NCBI RefSeq assembly: GCF_022809125.1
Contig: NZ_JALGBI010000001.1
Location: forward strand, 558,001 to 622,000
Length of the DNA stretch: 64,000 nucleotides
Direction of reading: 5' to 3'
From: Variovorax terrae
Lineage (GTDB): Bacteria; Pseudomonadota; Gammaproteobacteria; Burkholderiales; Burkholderiaceae_C
Shown here in pieces: positions 36,379 to 44,764 of the stretch; positions within the stretch are counted from its first letter, which is position 1, and the number at the start of each line of letters is the position of its first letter. A program made the translations under genes and the position numbers. The notes under the pieces were generated by a model. It worked only from the letters and a program-made list of their open reading frames with translations, ran no database searches and was not told the origin of the DNA.

Positions 36379-36963
36379 ATGCCAATTTCCGACGCCTGCC
36401 TTGAACAACTCTTCCTGAATGCGCGCACCGCCAACGGCTTTCTCGACAAGCCCGTGCCCACGGCCCTGCTGCAGCAGGTCTACGACATCGCCCGGATGGG
36501 CCCGACCTCGATGAACACCCAGCCCACGCGCTATGTGTTCCTGGCCACGCCCGAATCGCGCGCGCGCCTGCTGCCGGCGCTCAGCCCCGGCAATCTGGAC
36601 AAGACGAAGATCGCGCCCGTGACGGTGATCGTGGCCACCGACACGCGCTTCTACGAGCACATGCCGCAGCTCTGGCACCGCCCCGGCGCCCGGGAGAACT
36701 TCGAGGGCAACCCGGCCCTGGCGGCCGCCACCGCCACCCGCAACGGCACGCTGGGCGGCGCCTACTTCATCATCGCGGCGCGCGCGCTGGGCCTGGACTG
36801 TGGGCCGATGAGCGGCTTCGACATCGCCAAGGTCAACGCCGAGTTCTTCCCCGACGGGCGCTGGCAGGCCAACTTCCTCATCAACCTGGGCTATGGCGAC
36901 AACAGCCTGCTGTTCGACCGCAACCCGCGGCTGGCCTTCGAGCAGGCCTGCACCGTGCTCTGA
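36379..36963 (+). CDS. Nitroreductase-family protein, RutE/HadB-like
   Basis: FMN-dependent NAD(P)H oxidoreductase family protein of 194 residues. NGFLDKPVPTALLQQVYDIARMGPTSMNTQPTRY-type N-terminal sequence and the FDIAKVNAEFF segment match RutE (malonic semialdehyde reductase) and HadB/TcpB. TcpB from trichlorophenol clusters reduces the quinone product back to the hydroquinone needed by hydroxyquinol dioxygenase, which suits this operon better than pyrimidine catabolism. It lies 48 bp after the SnoaL gene and 14 bp before maleylacetate reductase. Confidence 0.85.
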   Translation: MPISDACLEQLFLNARTANGFLDKPVPTALLQQVYDIARMGPTSMNTQPTRYVFLATPESRARLLPALSPGNLDKTKIAPVTVIVATDTRFYEHMPQLWHRPGARENFEGNPALAAATATRNGTLGGAYFIIAARALGLDCGPMSGFDIAKVNAEFFPDGRWQANFLINLGYGDNSLLFDRNPRLAFEQACTVL

Positions 36964-36977
36964 GATCGGAGTCTTCC

Positions 36978-38048
36978 ATGCGCGCCTTCAGCTACCTTCC
37001 CCATCCGTCGCGCGTGGTGTTCGGCGCTGGCGCGTTGCAGCACCTGGGCCGCGAGATCGAGGCGCTCGGTGCGCGCCGCGCGCTGGTGCTGTCCACGCCG
37101 GGCCAAGCCGCGCAGGCCGAGCGTGTGGCGGCCCTGCTGGGCGAGCGCGCGGCGGGCGTGTTCGCACGCGCCGTGATGCACGTGCCCATTGAGTCGGCGC
37201 AAGAAGCCCGGCGCGAGGCGCAGCGCCTGGGCGCCGACTGCGCGGTGGCCATTGGCGGCGGCTCCACCACCGGCCTGGGCAAGGCCATCGCGCTCGAATC
37301 GGGCCTGCCGATCCTGGCCATTCCCACCACCTACGCGGGCAGCGAGGTCACGCCGATCTATGGCATCACCGAGGGCGGCGTCAAGAAGACCGGGCGCGAC
37401 GCCAAGGTGCTGCCGCGCACCGTGATCTACGACCCCGAGCTCACGCTCTCGCTGCCCGTGCCCTTGAGCGTGGCCAGCGGGCTCAATGCGCTGGCGCATG
37501 CGGCCGAGGGGCTGTATGCGCACGACGGCAACCCGATCACCGAGCTCATGGCGCAGGAGGGCCTGCGTGCCATGGCCGCCGCGCTGCCGGGCCTGGTTGC
37601 CGATGCGCGCGACCTCGCCGCGCGCGGCGACGCGCTGTATGGCGCCTGGCTGTGCGGCATCGTGCTCGGGCAGGTCAGCATGGGCCTGCACCACAAGCTG
37701 TGCCACACGCTGGGCGGCAGCTTCAACCTGCCGCATGCCGAGGTGCATGCCGTGGTCCTGCCGCACGCGCTGGCCTACAACGCGGCGGCCGCGCCCGAGG
37801 CGATGGCGCGCATCGCGGCGGCGCTGGGCGAGCCGGAGGCGGCGCAGGCCCCGCAGGCCGTCCAGCGGCTGGCCGCGCGCCTGGGCGCGCCGCTGTCGCT
37901 GCGCGCCATCGGCATGCCGGAGGGCGGCCTCGACCGGGCGGCCGACCTGGCCGTGCAGGCGGCCTACCCGAACCCGCGCCCGCTGGAGCGCGCGGCGCTG
38001 CGCGCGCTGCTGCAGCGCGCGTTCGACGGCGCCGCGCCGCGCGGCTAG
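36978..38048 (+). CDS. Maleylacetate reductase (iron-containing alcohol dehydrogenase family)
   Basis: Enzyme of 356 residues that reduces maleylacetate to 3-oxoadipate with NAD(P)H. The N-terminal FGAGALQHLGREIEALGARRALVLSTP and nucleotide-binding AIGGGSTTGLGKAIAL (about 92-107) are typical. The metal-site region includes GLNALAHAAEGLYA and HHKLCHTLGGSFNLPHAEVH. Together with the hydroxyquinol dioxygenase at the head of the operon it makes the class assignment strong. The product feeds PcaIJ and PcaF, encoded 6-9 kb upstream. It is the last gene of the operon. Confidence 0.92.
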   Translation: MRAFSYLPHPSRVVFGAGALQHLGREIEALGARRALVLSTPGQAAQAERVAALLGERAAGVFARAVMHVPIESAQEARREAQRLGADCAVAIGGGSTTGLGKAIALESGLPILAIPTTYAGSEVTPIYGITEGGVKKTGRDAKVLPRTVIYDPELTLSLPVPLSVASGLNALAHAAEGLYAHDGNPITELMAQEGLRAMAAALPGLVADARDLAARGDALYGAWLCGIVLGQVSMGLHHKLCHTLGGSFNLPHAEVHAVVLPHALAYNAAAAPEAMARIAAALGEPEAAQAPQAVQRLAARLGAPLSLRAIGMPEGGLDRAADLAVQAAYPNPRPLERAALRALLQRAFDGAAPRG

Positions 38049-38134
38049 GGCCGTGTACGGGTTCCGGGGGGCGCAGCGCCCGCTGCGGGCATTTGCGTTA
38101 GATTCGGGGCCCGCCTGATTTCTCCTGCTGTCCC

Positions 38135-38890
38135 TTGAACCTCCCTTTGATCACCGACGGCTCGTTCTACGCCGTCGCCATTCCCGCCGTGCTGCTGCTC
38201 GGCATCAGCAAGAGCGGCTTTGGCGCCGGTTTCGGCTCGCTGGCGGTGCCGCTGATGGCGCTGGCCGTGCCGGTGCCGCAGGCCGCGGCGATCCTGATGC
38301 CGGTGCTGCTGGTGATGGATGTGCTGAGCCTGATGGCCTACCGCCGCCACTTCGACGGCGCGCTGCTGCGCTTCCTGCTCCCGTTCGGGCTGGTGGGCAC
38401 GCTGGTCGGCACGCTGCTGTTCAAGCTGCTCGATTCGCACCTGGTGGCCGGCCTCGTGGGCGTGTTCACGCTGCTGTTCCTGGCGCAGCGGCTGCTGTTT
38501 CCGCCCGGGCCCGACAGCCCGCACCCGCCGCGCTGGTTGGGCGCGGTACTGACCACCATTTCGGGCTTCACCAGTTTCATCGCGCATGCCGGCGGGCCGC
38601 CGCTCAATGCCTATGTGCTGCCGATGCGCCTGCCGCCGCTGCTGTTCACCGGCACCATGGCCTATTTCTTCTTCGTGGTGAACCTCAGCAAGTGGATTCC
38701 GTTTGCCTGGCTCGGCCTGCTGGACGGGCGCAACATGGCGACGTCGCTGGCCCTGCTGCCGCTGGCGCCGGTGGGGGTGTGGGCCGGCGTGCGCATCGCC
38801 CGGCGCATCAACCCGGTGCTGTTCTTCCGCATGGTGTACCTGGGCATGTTCCTCACCGGCTGCAAGCTGGTGTGGGATGCGTGGTTCTGA
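38135..38890 (+). CDS. TauE/SafE-family sulfite/organosulfur exporter-like membrane protein
   Basis: Protein of 251 residues with about eight hydrophobic helices and the two TauE repeats. GISKSGFGAGFGSLAVPLMAL near residue 23 and the second-half GFTSFIAHAGGPPLNAYVLP motif are diagnostic. The start is TTG at 38135. It lies 86 bp after maleylacetate reductase; this spacing leaves it unclear whether it belongs to the operon or is independent. The exported solute is unknown; family members move sulfoacetate, sulfite or other small acids. Repeat copy D with a built-in terminator follows. Confidence 0.85.
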   Translation: MNLPLITDGSFYAVAIPAVLLLGISKSGFGAGFGSLAVPLMALAVPVPQAAAILMPVLLVMDVLSLMAYRRHFDGALLRFLLPFGLVGTLVGTLLFKLLDSHLVAGLVGVFTLLFLAQRLLFPPGPDSPHPPRWLGAVLTTISGFTSFIAHAGGPPLNAYVLPMRLPPLLFTGTMAYFFFVVNLSKWIPFAWLGLLDGRNMATSLALLPLAPVGVWAGVRIARRINPVLFFRMVYLGMFLTGCKLVWDAWF

Positions 38891-38946
38891 TTGCTATAAA
38901 AAATATAGCTGAAAACGACAGCCCGACAAGGACATCGGGCTTTTTT
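38890..38946 (+). repeat. Dispersed repeat, copy D, carrying an intrinsic terminator
   Basis: TTGCTATAAAAAATATAGC dyad, then GAAAACGACAGCCCGACAAGG with ACATCGGGC. AGCCCGA (38920-38926) pairs with TCGGGCT (38935-38941), and T residues run from 38941 to 38946. The repeat therefore acts as terminator of the TauE gene. Confidence 0.8.
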
Positions 38947-38988
38947 GGATCGGATTTTGCGGTTTGAGGCCCGCAGCCGGCTCCGGGC

Positions 38989-40833
38989 TCAGCGGTCCCA
39001 GCCCTGCACCGGCGCCTGGGACTGCCGCCGGCGTTCCTCGCGCTCGGCGCGCTCCTGCGCCATCTGCTCCTCGAGCTGCTGGCGCCCCTGCTTGACCACG
39101 GCGATCAGCTTGGCGCGGTCGCGGTGGTGCGGGTGCATCTGCTCGAACAGCGCGAGGTTGTGGCGCCGAAAGCGCAGCGCGGACTGGCGCGCCTCGTGCG
39201 GCGGGTAGCCCAGCACTTCGAGCACGGTGCGCGCGCTGCGCAGGCTGGACTCGAACACCTCGCGCTCCACGCGCATCACGCCGCGGTCGCGCAGCTCGTT
39301 CCAGTGCGTCACGTCGCGCGCGCGGGCCACCAGCTCCAGGTGCGGGAAATGCTCCTTCGCCAGCTCCACGATGGCGAGCGACTGCTCCTGCCCGTCCACC
39401 GCGATCACCAGGATCTTCGCGGTGCCGGCGCCGGCGATGCGCAGCAGGTCGAGCCGCGTGGCGTCGCCGTAGAACACCTTGTAGCCGAAGGCGCGCGCGG
39501 CCTCGATCATCTCGGCGTCGTGGTCCAGCACGGTGGCGGGGATGCCCTGCGCGGCCAGCAGGCGGCCGATGATCTGGCCGTAGCGGCCGAAGCCCGCGAT
39601 GATGATGGGCGCGTTCTGCGGCTCGGAGATTTCCTCCAGCTGCGGCAGGTTGCAGTTGGCAAAGCGCGGCAGCAGGTACTTGTCCAGCGCCACCAGGATC
39701 AGCGGGCTCAGCAGCATCGACACCGCCACCGCGCCGATCAGCAGCGAGGCCACGTCGGGCGCGAACACCTGGGCCCCGGCCGCCGCCTGGAACACGACGA
39801 AGGCGAACTCGCCGCCCTGCGCCAGCAGCAGCGTGAACACCGGGCGCTCCTGGAACGGCAGGCCGATGAGGCGCGCCAGCGCGTAGATCACCGCGGCCTT
39901 GAGCGCGAGGAAGCCGAGCACGATCAGCGCCATCAGGCCGGGCGAGCGCAGCAGCACGCCGAAGTCGATGCTCATGCCCACGGCGATGAAGAACAGCCCG
40001 AGCAGCAGGCCCTTGAACGGCTCGATGTCGGTCTCCAGCTCGCGCCGGTATTCGCTCTCGGCCAGCAGCACGCCGGCCAGGAAGGCGCCCAGCGCCATCG
40101 ACAGCCCGACGAACTGCATCAGCGCGGCGATCGCCACCACCAGCAGCAGCGAGGCGGCGGTGAAGATCTCGGGCGTGCGGCTGGCGGCGATCCAGCGGAA
40201 CAGCGGGCGCAGCAGCAGGCGCCCGCCGAGGATGATGCCGCCGATGACCGCGATGATCTTGATGGCTTCAAACGCCCGGTTGGCGTGGACGGCGGCCTCG
40301 TTCGGGCCTGCAACGCTGCCCAGCAGCGGCAGCAGGGCCAGGATCGGGATGGCGGCCACGTCCTGGAACAGCAGGATCGAGAACCCCGCCTGCCCGCTGG
40401 AGGTGGGCAGCAGGTTGCGCTCGCCCATCACCTGCAGCGCGATGGCGGTGGACGACAGCGCGAGCCCGAGCGCGGCCACCACGCCCACGCGCCACGGCAC
40501 GCCGAACAGGTAGCTCACGGCGAACAGGATGGCGGCGCAGGCCATGACCTGGGCCGCGCCCCAGCCGAAGATCGGCCGGCGCAGGCTCCACAGGCGCTTG
40601 GGCTCGAGCTCCAGCCCCACCAGGAACAGCATCAGCACCACGCCGAACTCGGCGAAGTGCAGGATGTCCTCCACGTTGCTCACGAGCCCCAGGCCCCAGG
40701 GGCCGATGGCGATGCCGGCGGCCAGGTAGCCGATGATGGCGCCCAGCCCGAGCGCCTTGGACAGCGGCACGGCGAAGACGGCGGCGCCGAGGTAGATCAG
40801 GCTGCTGGTGAGCCAGGCGGGAGTGTGTTCCAT
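38989..40833 (-). CDS. kefC: Glutathione-regulated K+/H+ antiporter KefC-like (CPA2 family)
   Basis: Inner-membrane antiporter of 614 residues. Twelve or so membrane helices (about 1-385) hold the CPA2 pattern GIAIGPWGLGL and the LFQDVAAIPILAL segment. A cytosolic RCK/TrkA-N domain starts at APIIIAGFGRYGQIIGRLLA, and a C-terminal Arg/Glu-rich tail follows. The upstream gene (21 bp) encodes a KefF-type quinone oxidoreductase, the activating subunit of KefC, which supports a role in protection from electrophiles. A KefB-type system remains possible. Confidence 0.9.
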   Translation of the reverse strand: MEHTPAWLTSSLIYLGAAVFAVPLSKALGLGAIIGYLAAGIAIGPWGLGLVSNVEDILHFAEFGVVLMLFLVGLELEPKRLWSLRRPIFGWGAAQVMACAAILFAVSYLFGVPWRVGVVAALGLALSSTAIALQVMGERNLLPTSSGQAGFSILLFQDVAAIPILALLPLLGSVAGPNEAAVHANRAFEAIKIIAVIGGIILGGRLLLRPLFRWIAASRTPEIFTAASLLLVVAIAALMQFVGLSMALGAFLAGVLLAESEYRRELETDIEPFKGLLLGLFFIAVGMSIDFGVLLRSPGLMALIVLGFLALKAAVIYALARLIGLPFQERPVFTLLLAQGGEFAFVVFQAAAGAQVFAPDVASLLIGAVAVSMLLSPLILVALDKYLLPRFANCNLPQLEEISEPQNAPIIIAGFGRYGQIIGRLLAAQGIPATVLDHDAEMIEAARAFGYKVFYGDATRLDLLRIAGAGTAKILVIAVDGQEQSLAIVELAKEHFPHLELVARARDVTHWNELRDRGVMRVEREVFESSLRSARTVLEVLGYPPHEARQSALRFRRHNLALFEQMHPHHRDRAKLIAVVKQGRQQLEEQMAQERAEREERRRQSQAPVQGWDR

Positions 40834-40854
40834 GACGTGCGTCCTCGGGGTGGC

Positions 40855-41496
40855 TCAGGCATCGGCGGGGCGGTCGGTGGCGGGCACCTCGCACAGCGGG
40901 CAGGCGTCGAGCTCGTCGAGCTCGGGCCAGTCGGGGTAGCTTTGCAGGCGCTGGCGGAAGGTGTCCGCATGCGCGGCGATCTCGGCCTCGGCGGCGCGGT
41001 GCGCGCCGTGCAGGATCAGCGGCGGCAGGAAGCGCATGCCGCACAGCGCCGCGGTCTGTTCGTAGGGCGGCAGGAAGGCGTCGAAGAAATAGCGGTTGTA
41101 GCTCTGCGGATGGTACGAGGCCTCGGGCCCGCCGGTGCTGGCGACCAGCCACAGGTCCTTGCCCTGCAGGGCCGTGCCGCCGCCGGCCGGCGCGCCGCCA
41201 TAGGCCCAGCCGTAGGTCAACACCTCGTCGAGCCAGAGCTTCTGCAGCGCGGGCATCGAGTACCACTGGATCGGGTGCAGCAGCACCAGCAGCTGCGCGG
41301 CCTGCAGCCGGGCCTGCTCGGCGGGCACGTCGATGTCGTAGTCGGCATAGCTCGCATAGAGGTCGTTGACGTCGACCCGCTCCACGCCGCGCGCGGCCGC
41401 CAGCAGCCGGCGGTTGACGCGCGACTCGCGCGGGTGCGGGTGGGCGGCGAGCAGGTAGATGGCCGGGGCGGGGGCGGTTTTGGTGGTTTCGTCCAT
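40855..41496 (-). CDS. kefF: KefF-type NAD(P)H quinone oxidoreductase
   Basis: Flavodoxin-fold protein of 213 residues. It has the FMN loop AHPHPRESRVNRRLLAAA, the LHPIQWYSMPALQKLWLDEVLTYGWAYG block typical of KefF/MdaB/NQO-like proteins, and VASTGGPEASYHP. A Cys-rich tail (LDACPLCEVPATDRPADA) extends the usual family length. The start is ATG 41496; the longer frame runs antisense into parA. It is upstream of and co-directional with kefC, and divergent from parA across 43 bp. Confidence 0.88.
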   Translation of the reverse strand: MDETTKTAPAPAIYLLAAHPHPRESRVNRRLLAAARGVERVDVNDLYASYADYDIDVPAEQARLQAAQLLVLLHPIQWYSMPALQKLWLDEVLTYGWAYGGAPAGGGTALQGKDLWLVASTGGPEASYHPQSYNRYFFDAFLPPYEQTAALCGMRFLPPLILHGAHRAAEAEIAAHADTFRQRLQSYPDWPELDELDACPLCEVPATDRPADA

Positions 41497-41539
41497 GCCG
41501 CTAACATATCCCATAAGTCCAAACAGCAAGGAGCGGGTC

Positions 41540-42157
41540 ATGCCGGTCGTGGTTGTAGCCAATCCCAAGGGAGGTGTCGGGAAGACGACGCTGGCCACCA
41601 ATGTGGCGGGGTATTTTGCGAGCAAGGGCCATTCGGTGATGCTCGGCGACGCGGACCGGCAGCAGTCCACGCGCCTGTGGCTCGGGCTGCGCCCGCCGGC
41701 GGCGCGGCCCGTGGCGACCTGGGAGGTCAACGCCGACCTGATCGTCAAGCCGCCCAAGGGCACCACCCACGTGGTGCTCGACACCCCGGGCGGCCTGCAC
41801 GGCTGGCGCTTCAACGACGTGATCAAGCTGGCCGACAAGGTGATCGTGCCGCTGCAGCCCAGCGTGTTCGACATCTTCGCCACCCGCAGCTTTCTCGACC
41901 AGCTCGCTGAGCACCGCCACGCGGGCCGCATGCAGGTGGGCATCGTCGGCATGCGCGTGGATGCGCGCACCCTGGCGGCCGACAAGCTGCGCGACTTCGT
42001 GGAGCACCTGGGCCTGCCGGTGCTGGGCTACCTGCGCGACACCCAGAACTACATCCACCTGGCCGCGCGCGGCCTGACCCTGTTCGACGTGGCGCCCGGC
42101 CGCGTCGAGAAAGACCTGGCGCAGTGGGAAGGCCTGTGTCGCTGGCTCGACAACTGA
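41540..42157 (+). CDS. ParA-family ATPase (orphan)
   Basis: Deviant-Walker ATPase of 205 residues. P-loop KGGVGKTT is at 10-17, Walker A' DADRQQST is near 37, and Walker B is VVLDTPGG. ParA/MinD relatives position plasmids, chromosomes or protein complexes. No ParB or partner gene is adjacent, and the protein lacks an N-terminal DNA-binding domain, so it resembles the small orphan ParA proteins of Burkholderiales. The ATG at 41540 has an AAGGAG site 7 bases upstream. Cargo unknown. Confidence 0.85.
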   Translation: MPVVVVANPKGGVGKTTLATNVAGYFASKGHSVMLGDADRQQSTRLWLGLRPPAARPVATWEVNADLIVKPPKGTTHVVLDTPGGLHGWRFNDVIKLADKVIVPLQPSVFDIFATRSFLDQLAEHRHAGRMQVGIVGMRVDARTLAADKLRDFVEHLGLPVLGYLRDTQNYIHLAARGLTLFDVAPGRVEKDLAQWEGLCRWLDN

Positions 42158-42185
42158 GCCGCGGCGGGGCCGTTACAGTGGCGCC

Positions 42186-42641
42186 ATGAAAACCTTCCAG
42201 ACCCTCTCGGAATTTGCGGCCCTGGTCGGCCAGGAAGTCGCCGTCAGCGACTGGATCACGATCTCGCAGCAGCAGGTCAACCAGTTTGCCGAGGCCACCG
42301 GCGACCACCAGTGGATCCACGTCGATGTGGACAAGGCCAGGGCCGGCCCGTTCGGCGCCCCGATCGCGCACGGCTTCCTCACCCTGTCGCTGCTGCCGAA
42401 GTTCTTTGAATCCTCGTTCGAGGTGGTGCAGTCGCGCATGGGCGTGAACTACGGCCTGAACAAGGTGCGTTTCATGTCGCCCGTGCCGGTGGGCAGCCGC
42501 CTGCGCGCGCGCATGGCGCTGCTGGCCTGCGAGCCGATCGACAACGGCGGCGTGCAGATGACCTGGCAGGTGACGATCGAGCGCGAAGGCGTGGCCAAGC
42601 CGGTGTGCGTGGCCGAATCGCTGGTGCGGCGCTATCCCTGA
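42186..42641 (+). CDS. MaoC-family (R)-specific enoyl-CoA hydratase-like dehydratase
   Basis: Hot-dog-fold protein of 151 residues with the hydratase 2 motif FAEATGDHQWIHVDVDKA, giving the catalytic pair D40 and H45, and the GAPIAHGFLTLSLLP block. The family hydrates trans-2-enoyl-CoA to (R)-3-hydroxyacyl-CoA, linking beta-oxidation to other pathways such as polyhydroxyalkanoate synthesis. No adjacent gene fixes its substrate. It lies 28 bp after parA. Confidence 0.88.
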   Translation: MKTFQTLSEFAALVGQEVAVSDWITISQQQVNQFAEATGDHQWIHVDVDKARAGPFGAPIAHGFLTLSLLPKFFESSFEVVQSRMGVNYGLNKVRFMSPVPVGSRLRARMALLACEPIDNGGVQMTWQVTIEREGVAKPVCVAESLVRRYP

Positions 42642-42660
42642 GGCTTTGGGGCCACCCATG

Positions 42661-42693
42661 AAAAAACCCGCCCGGGTGTGACCCCTGGCGGGT
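42661..42693 (-). terminator. Intrinsic terminator for the DUF4148-like gene
   Basis: On the minus strand ACCCGCC and GGCGGGT arms enclose a 14-base loop, followed by six T residues. It is 50 bases beyond the stop of the minus-strand gene. Confidence 0.7.
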
Positions 42694-42743
42694 GGATGGG
42701 CCGGCGGCGCCGGCCTGCTTCTCTTTTTAGCGGTACCGGGCGA

Positions 42744-43031
42744 TCAGACTTCGCCGTCGGCGATCAGGCCCTGGCGCAGCGCCACGGCGGCCTGGGCGCG
42801 CACGTCCTTGCGCTCCAGCTTCGAGGGGGCCACGGCCAGAACGCGCGAACCGGCCGGTTCGAAGTTGGGGTTGCGGGCCTTGGTCACGGCTTCGGCCTGC
42901 ACTTCGGCGCGGGGGCGCACGGAGTTGAACTGCAGCACGTATTGCGAGGGATCGTCGTTGCCGGCGGCTTGGGCGCCCATGGAGGCGAGACCGGCGAAGG
43001 CGGCAACAGCGAAGAACTTGGATGCATTCAT
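42744..43031 (-). CDS. Small periplasmic DUF4148-like protein
   Basis: Protein of 95 residues with a signal peptide (about 1-22, MNASKFFAVAAFAGLASMGAQA) and a short mature part containing RAEVQAEAVTKARNPNFEPAGSRV-type sequence, as in the DUF4148 proteins abundant in Burkholderiales. The function is unknown; these are small secreted proteins often near regulators. It has its own terminator and is divergent from a LysR gene 213 bp away, which may regulate it. Confidence 0.78.
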   Translation of the reverse strand: MNASKFFAVAAFAGLASMGAQAAGNDDPSQYVLQFNSVRPRAEVQAEAVTKARNPNFEPAGSRVLAVAPSKLERKDVRAQAAVALRQGLIADGEV

Positions 43032-43244
43032 GATGGTTTCCTTTCAAAAGTGAGTCAATTCACGGGCCAGACGGGCTCCATCGGTTCCCCGTCTCGTCCA
43101 GCCTCGCTGAGTCGTCTTTCTGGTTTCAACTCATCGATGGCTCAACTGTAGACGGCCACGCACGAAATGAAAACTACATAGTCGTCAATTGAACATTTCG
43201 GTATCTGCAATAATTAATCGAACCAGATAAATCTTGTTGCAAAC

Positions 43245-44177
43245 ATGGATCGTCTTCTTTCAATGCGCGTGTTCCAGCGGGTGATCGACGAAGGGGGCTT
43301 CGCGGCGGCCGCGCGGGCCCTGGAGATGTCGCCCGCCGTGGTCACGCGGCTGGTGAGCGACCTGGAGCAGCACCTGGGCACCCGGCTGATCCAGCGCACC
43401 ACCCGCAAGCTGGCGCTGACCGAGGCCGGCGAGGCCTACCTGCTGCGCCTGCGCGGCATCCTGCACGAGGTGGACGACGCGGAAGCCGTCGCGGCGGCCA
43501 GCACGCGCGAGCTGCAGGGCACCCTGCATGTGCTGGCCACGCCGGTGCTGGCCTCGTATTTCCTGGCGCCGCGGGTGGCGCAATGGTGCGAGCGCCATCC
43601 CAAGGTGACGCTGGACCTGTCGATCGACCCGTTCCCGCAGAACCGGGTGGAGGAGTTCGACGTCACCTTCATCGTGGTGGAGGAGGGCTACGACGCCAGC
43701 GTGGTGGCGCGCCCGCTGATCTCCAACGACTGGATCGTCTGCGCCTCGCCGGGCTACCTCCAGCGCCACGGCACGCCGCGCACGCCGCAGGAGCTGCAGC
43801 ACCACGGTTACCTGCGGTTTCCGTGGCAGCAGGCCAGCGGGCACAGCGGCCGCCGCCTGCGGCTGCGGCCGCTGGAGGGCGAAGGCGAGCCGGTGGAGGT
43901 GGAGATGCCGGTGGTGCTGCAATCGGTGAGCTTCGACGTGCTGTACCGCGCCGCGCTCGACGGCGCGGGCGTGGCCGTGCTGTCCAAGCTGCTGGTGGCG
44001 CCGCACCTGGCCAGCGGGGCGCTGGTGCAGCTGCTGCCGGACTGGGTGTTCGGCCGCTTCACGATCTACGCCGCGCTGCCCACGCGCAAGCTGCTGCCCG
44101 CGCGCACGCGGGCCTTCATGACCTTTCTGTTCGAATCCGTGGAGCAGGCCGCCGCGGCCCGCGGCCTCAAGGTCTGA
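43245..44177 (+). CDS. LysR-family transcriptional regulator
   Basis: LTTR of 310 residues. The N-terminal helix-turn-helix is MRVFQRVIDEGGFAAAARAL through VVTRLVSDLEQHLGTRLIQRT, followed by a periplasmic-binding-protein-like effector domain. It belongs to the group with VGxSxF-type degenerate D-lobes often found as single regulators. It is divergent from the DUF4148-like gene. No target pathway is evident, and a strong terminator follows. Confidence 0.9.
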   Translation: MDRLLSMRVFQRVIDEGGFAAAARALEMSPAVVTRLVSDLEQHLGTRLIQRTTRKLALTEAGEAYLLRLRGILHEVDDAEAVAAASTRELQGTLHVLATPVLASYFLAPRVAQWCERHPKVTLDLSIDPFPQNRVEEFDVTFIVVEEGYDASVVARPLISNDWIVCASPGYLQRHGTPRTPQELQHHGYLRFPWQQASGHSGRRLRLRPLEGEGEPVEVEMPVVLQSVSFDVLYRAALDGAGVAVLSKLLVAPHLASGALVQLLPDWVFGRFTIYAALPTRKLLPARTRAFMTFLFESVEQAAAARGLKV

Positions 44178-44192
44178 AAATGGCCTGAAAAG

Positions 44193-44234
44193 GCCCGGGG
44201 TCCAGGTGTGCTGGACCTCGGGCGCTATTCTTTT
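44193..44234 (+). terminator. Intrinsic terminator after the LysR gene
   Basis: GCCCGGGGTCCAG and CTGGACCTCGGGC form a 13-bp stem with one G-T pair and a 5-base loop, followed by a T-rich tail. It overlaps the 3' end of the convergent trmL gene. Confidence 0.8.
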
Positions 44235-44701
44235 GGGAGCAACCCAAAGCCATTCTGGCGCCAGGCCTCGAACACCGTGACGGCTACCGCGTTCGACAGG
44301 TTCAGGCTGCGCTGGCCCGGGCGCATCGGCAGCCTGAGCTGCTGCCCGGGCGCGAAGCGCTCGCGCAGCGCGGGTGCGAGGCCGCGCGTTTCGGAGCCGA
44401 ACACCAGCCAGTCGCCGGGCTCGAACGCCGTGTCGTGCACCAGGCGCGTGCCGCGCGTGGTGAGCGCGAACAGCCGCTGCGGCGCCGGCTGCTCGGCCGC
44501 CAGGAAGGCCTCCCAGCCGGCGTGGCGGCGCACCTCGGCGTACTCGTGGTAGTCCAGCCCGGCGCGGCGCATGTGCTTGTCGTCCATCGAGAAGCCCAGC
44601 GGCTCGATCAGGTGCAGCGTGCAGCCGGTGTTGGCCGCCAGGCGGATCACGTTGCCGGTGTTGGGCGGAATTTCGGGCTCGACCAGGACGATATGGAACA
44701 T
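44225..44701 (-). CDS. trmL: tRNA (cytidine/uridine-34 2'-O)-methyltransferase TrmL
   Basis: SPOUT methyltransferase of 158 residues that methylates the wobble ribose of tRNA-Leu isoacceptors. The N-terminal VLVEPEIPPNTGNVIRLAAN and the knot motifs FGSETRGL and RSLNLSNAVAVTVFEAWRQ are diagnostic. The length matches E. coli TrmL (157). The stop is 47 bp after the convergent LysR stop codon, and the last bases lie in its terminator. Confidence 0.94.
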   Translation of the reverse strand: MFHIVLVEPEIPPNTGNVIRLAANTGCTLHLIEPLGFSMDDKHMRRAGLDYHEYAEVRRHAGWEAFLAAEQPAPQRLFALTTRGTRLVHDTAFEPGDWLVFGSETRGLAPALRERFAPGQQLRLPMRPGQRSLNLSNAVAVTVFEAWRQNGFGLLPKE

Positions 44702-44764
44702 GCGGCGATTGTCGCGCCTGCCTGGTGCTGCCGGCGCGGCCCGGCTTCGCGCGGCCCTGTTCCC

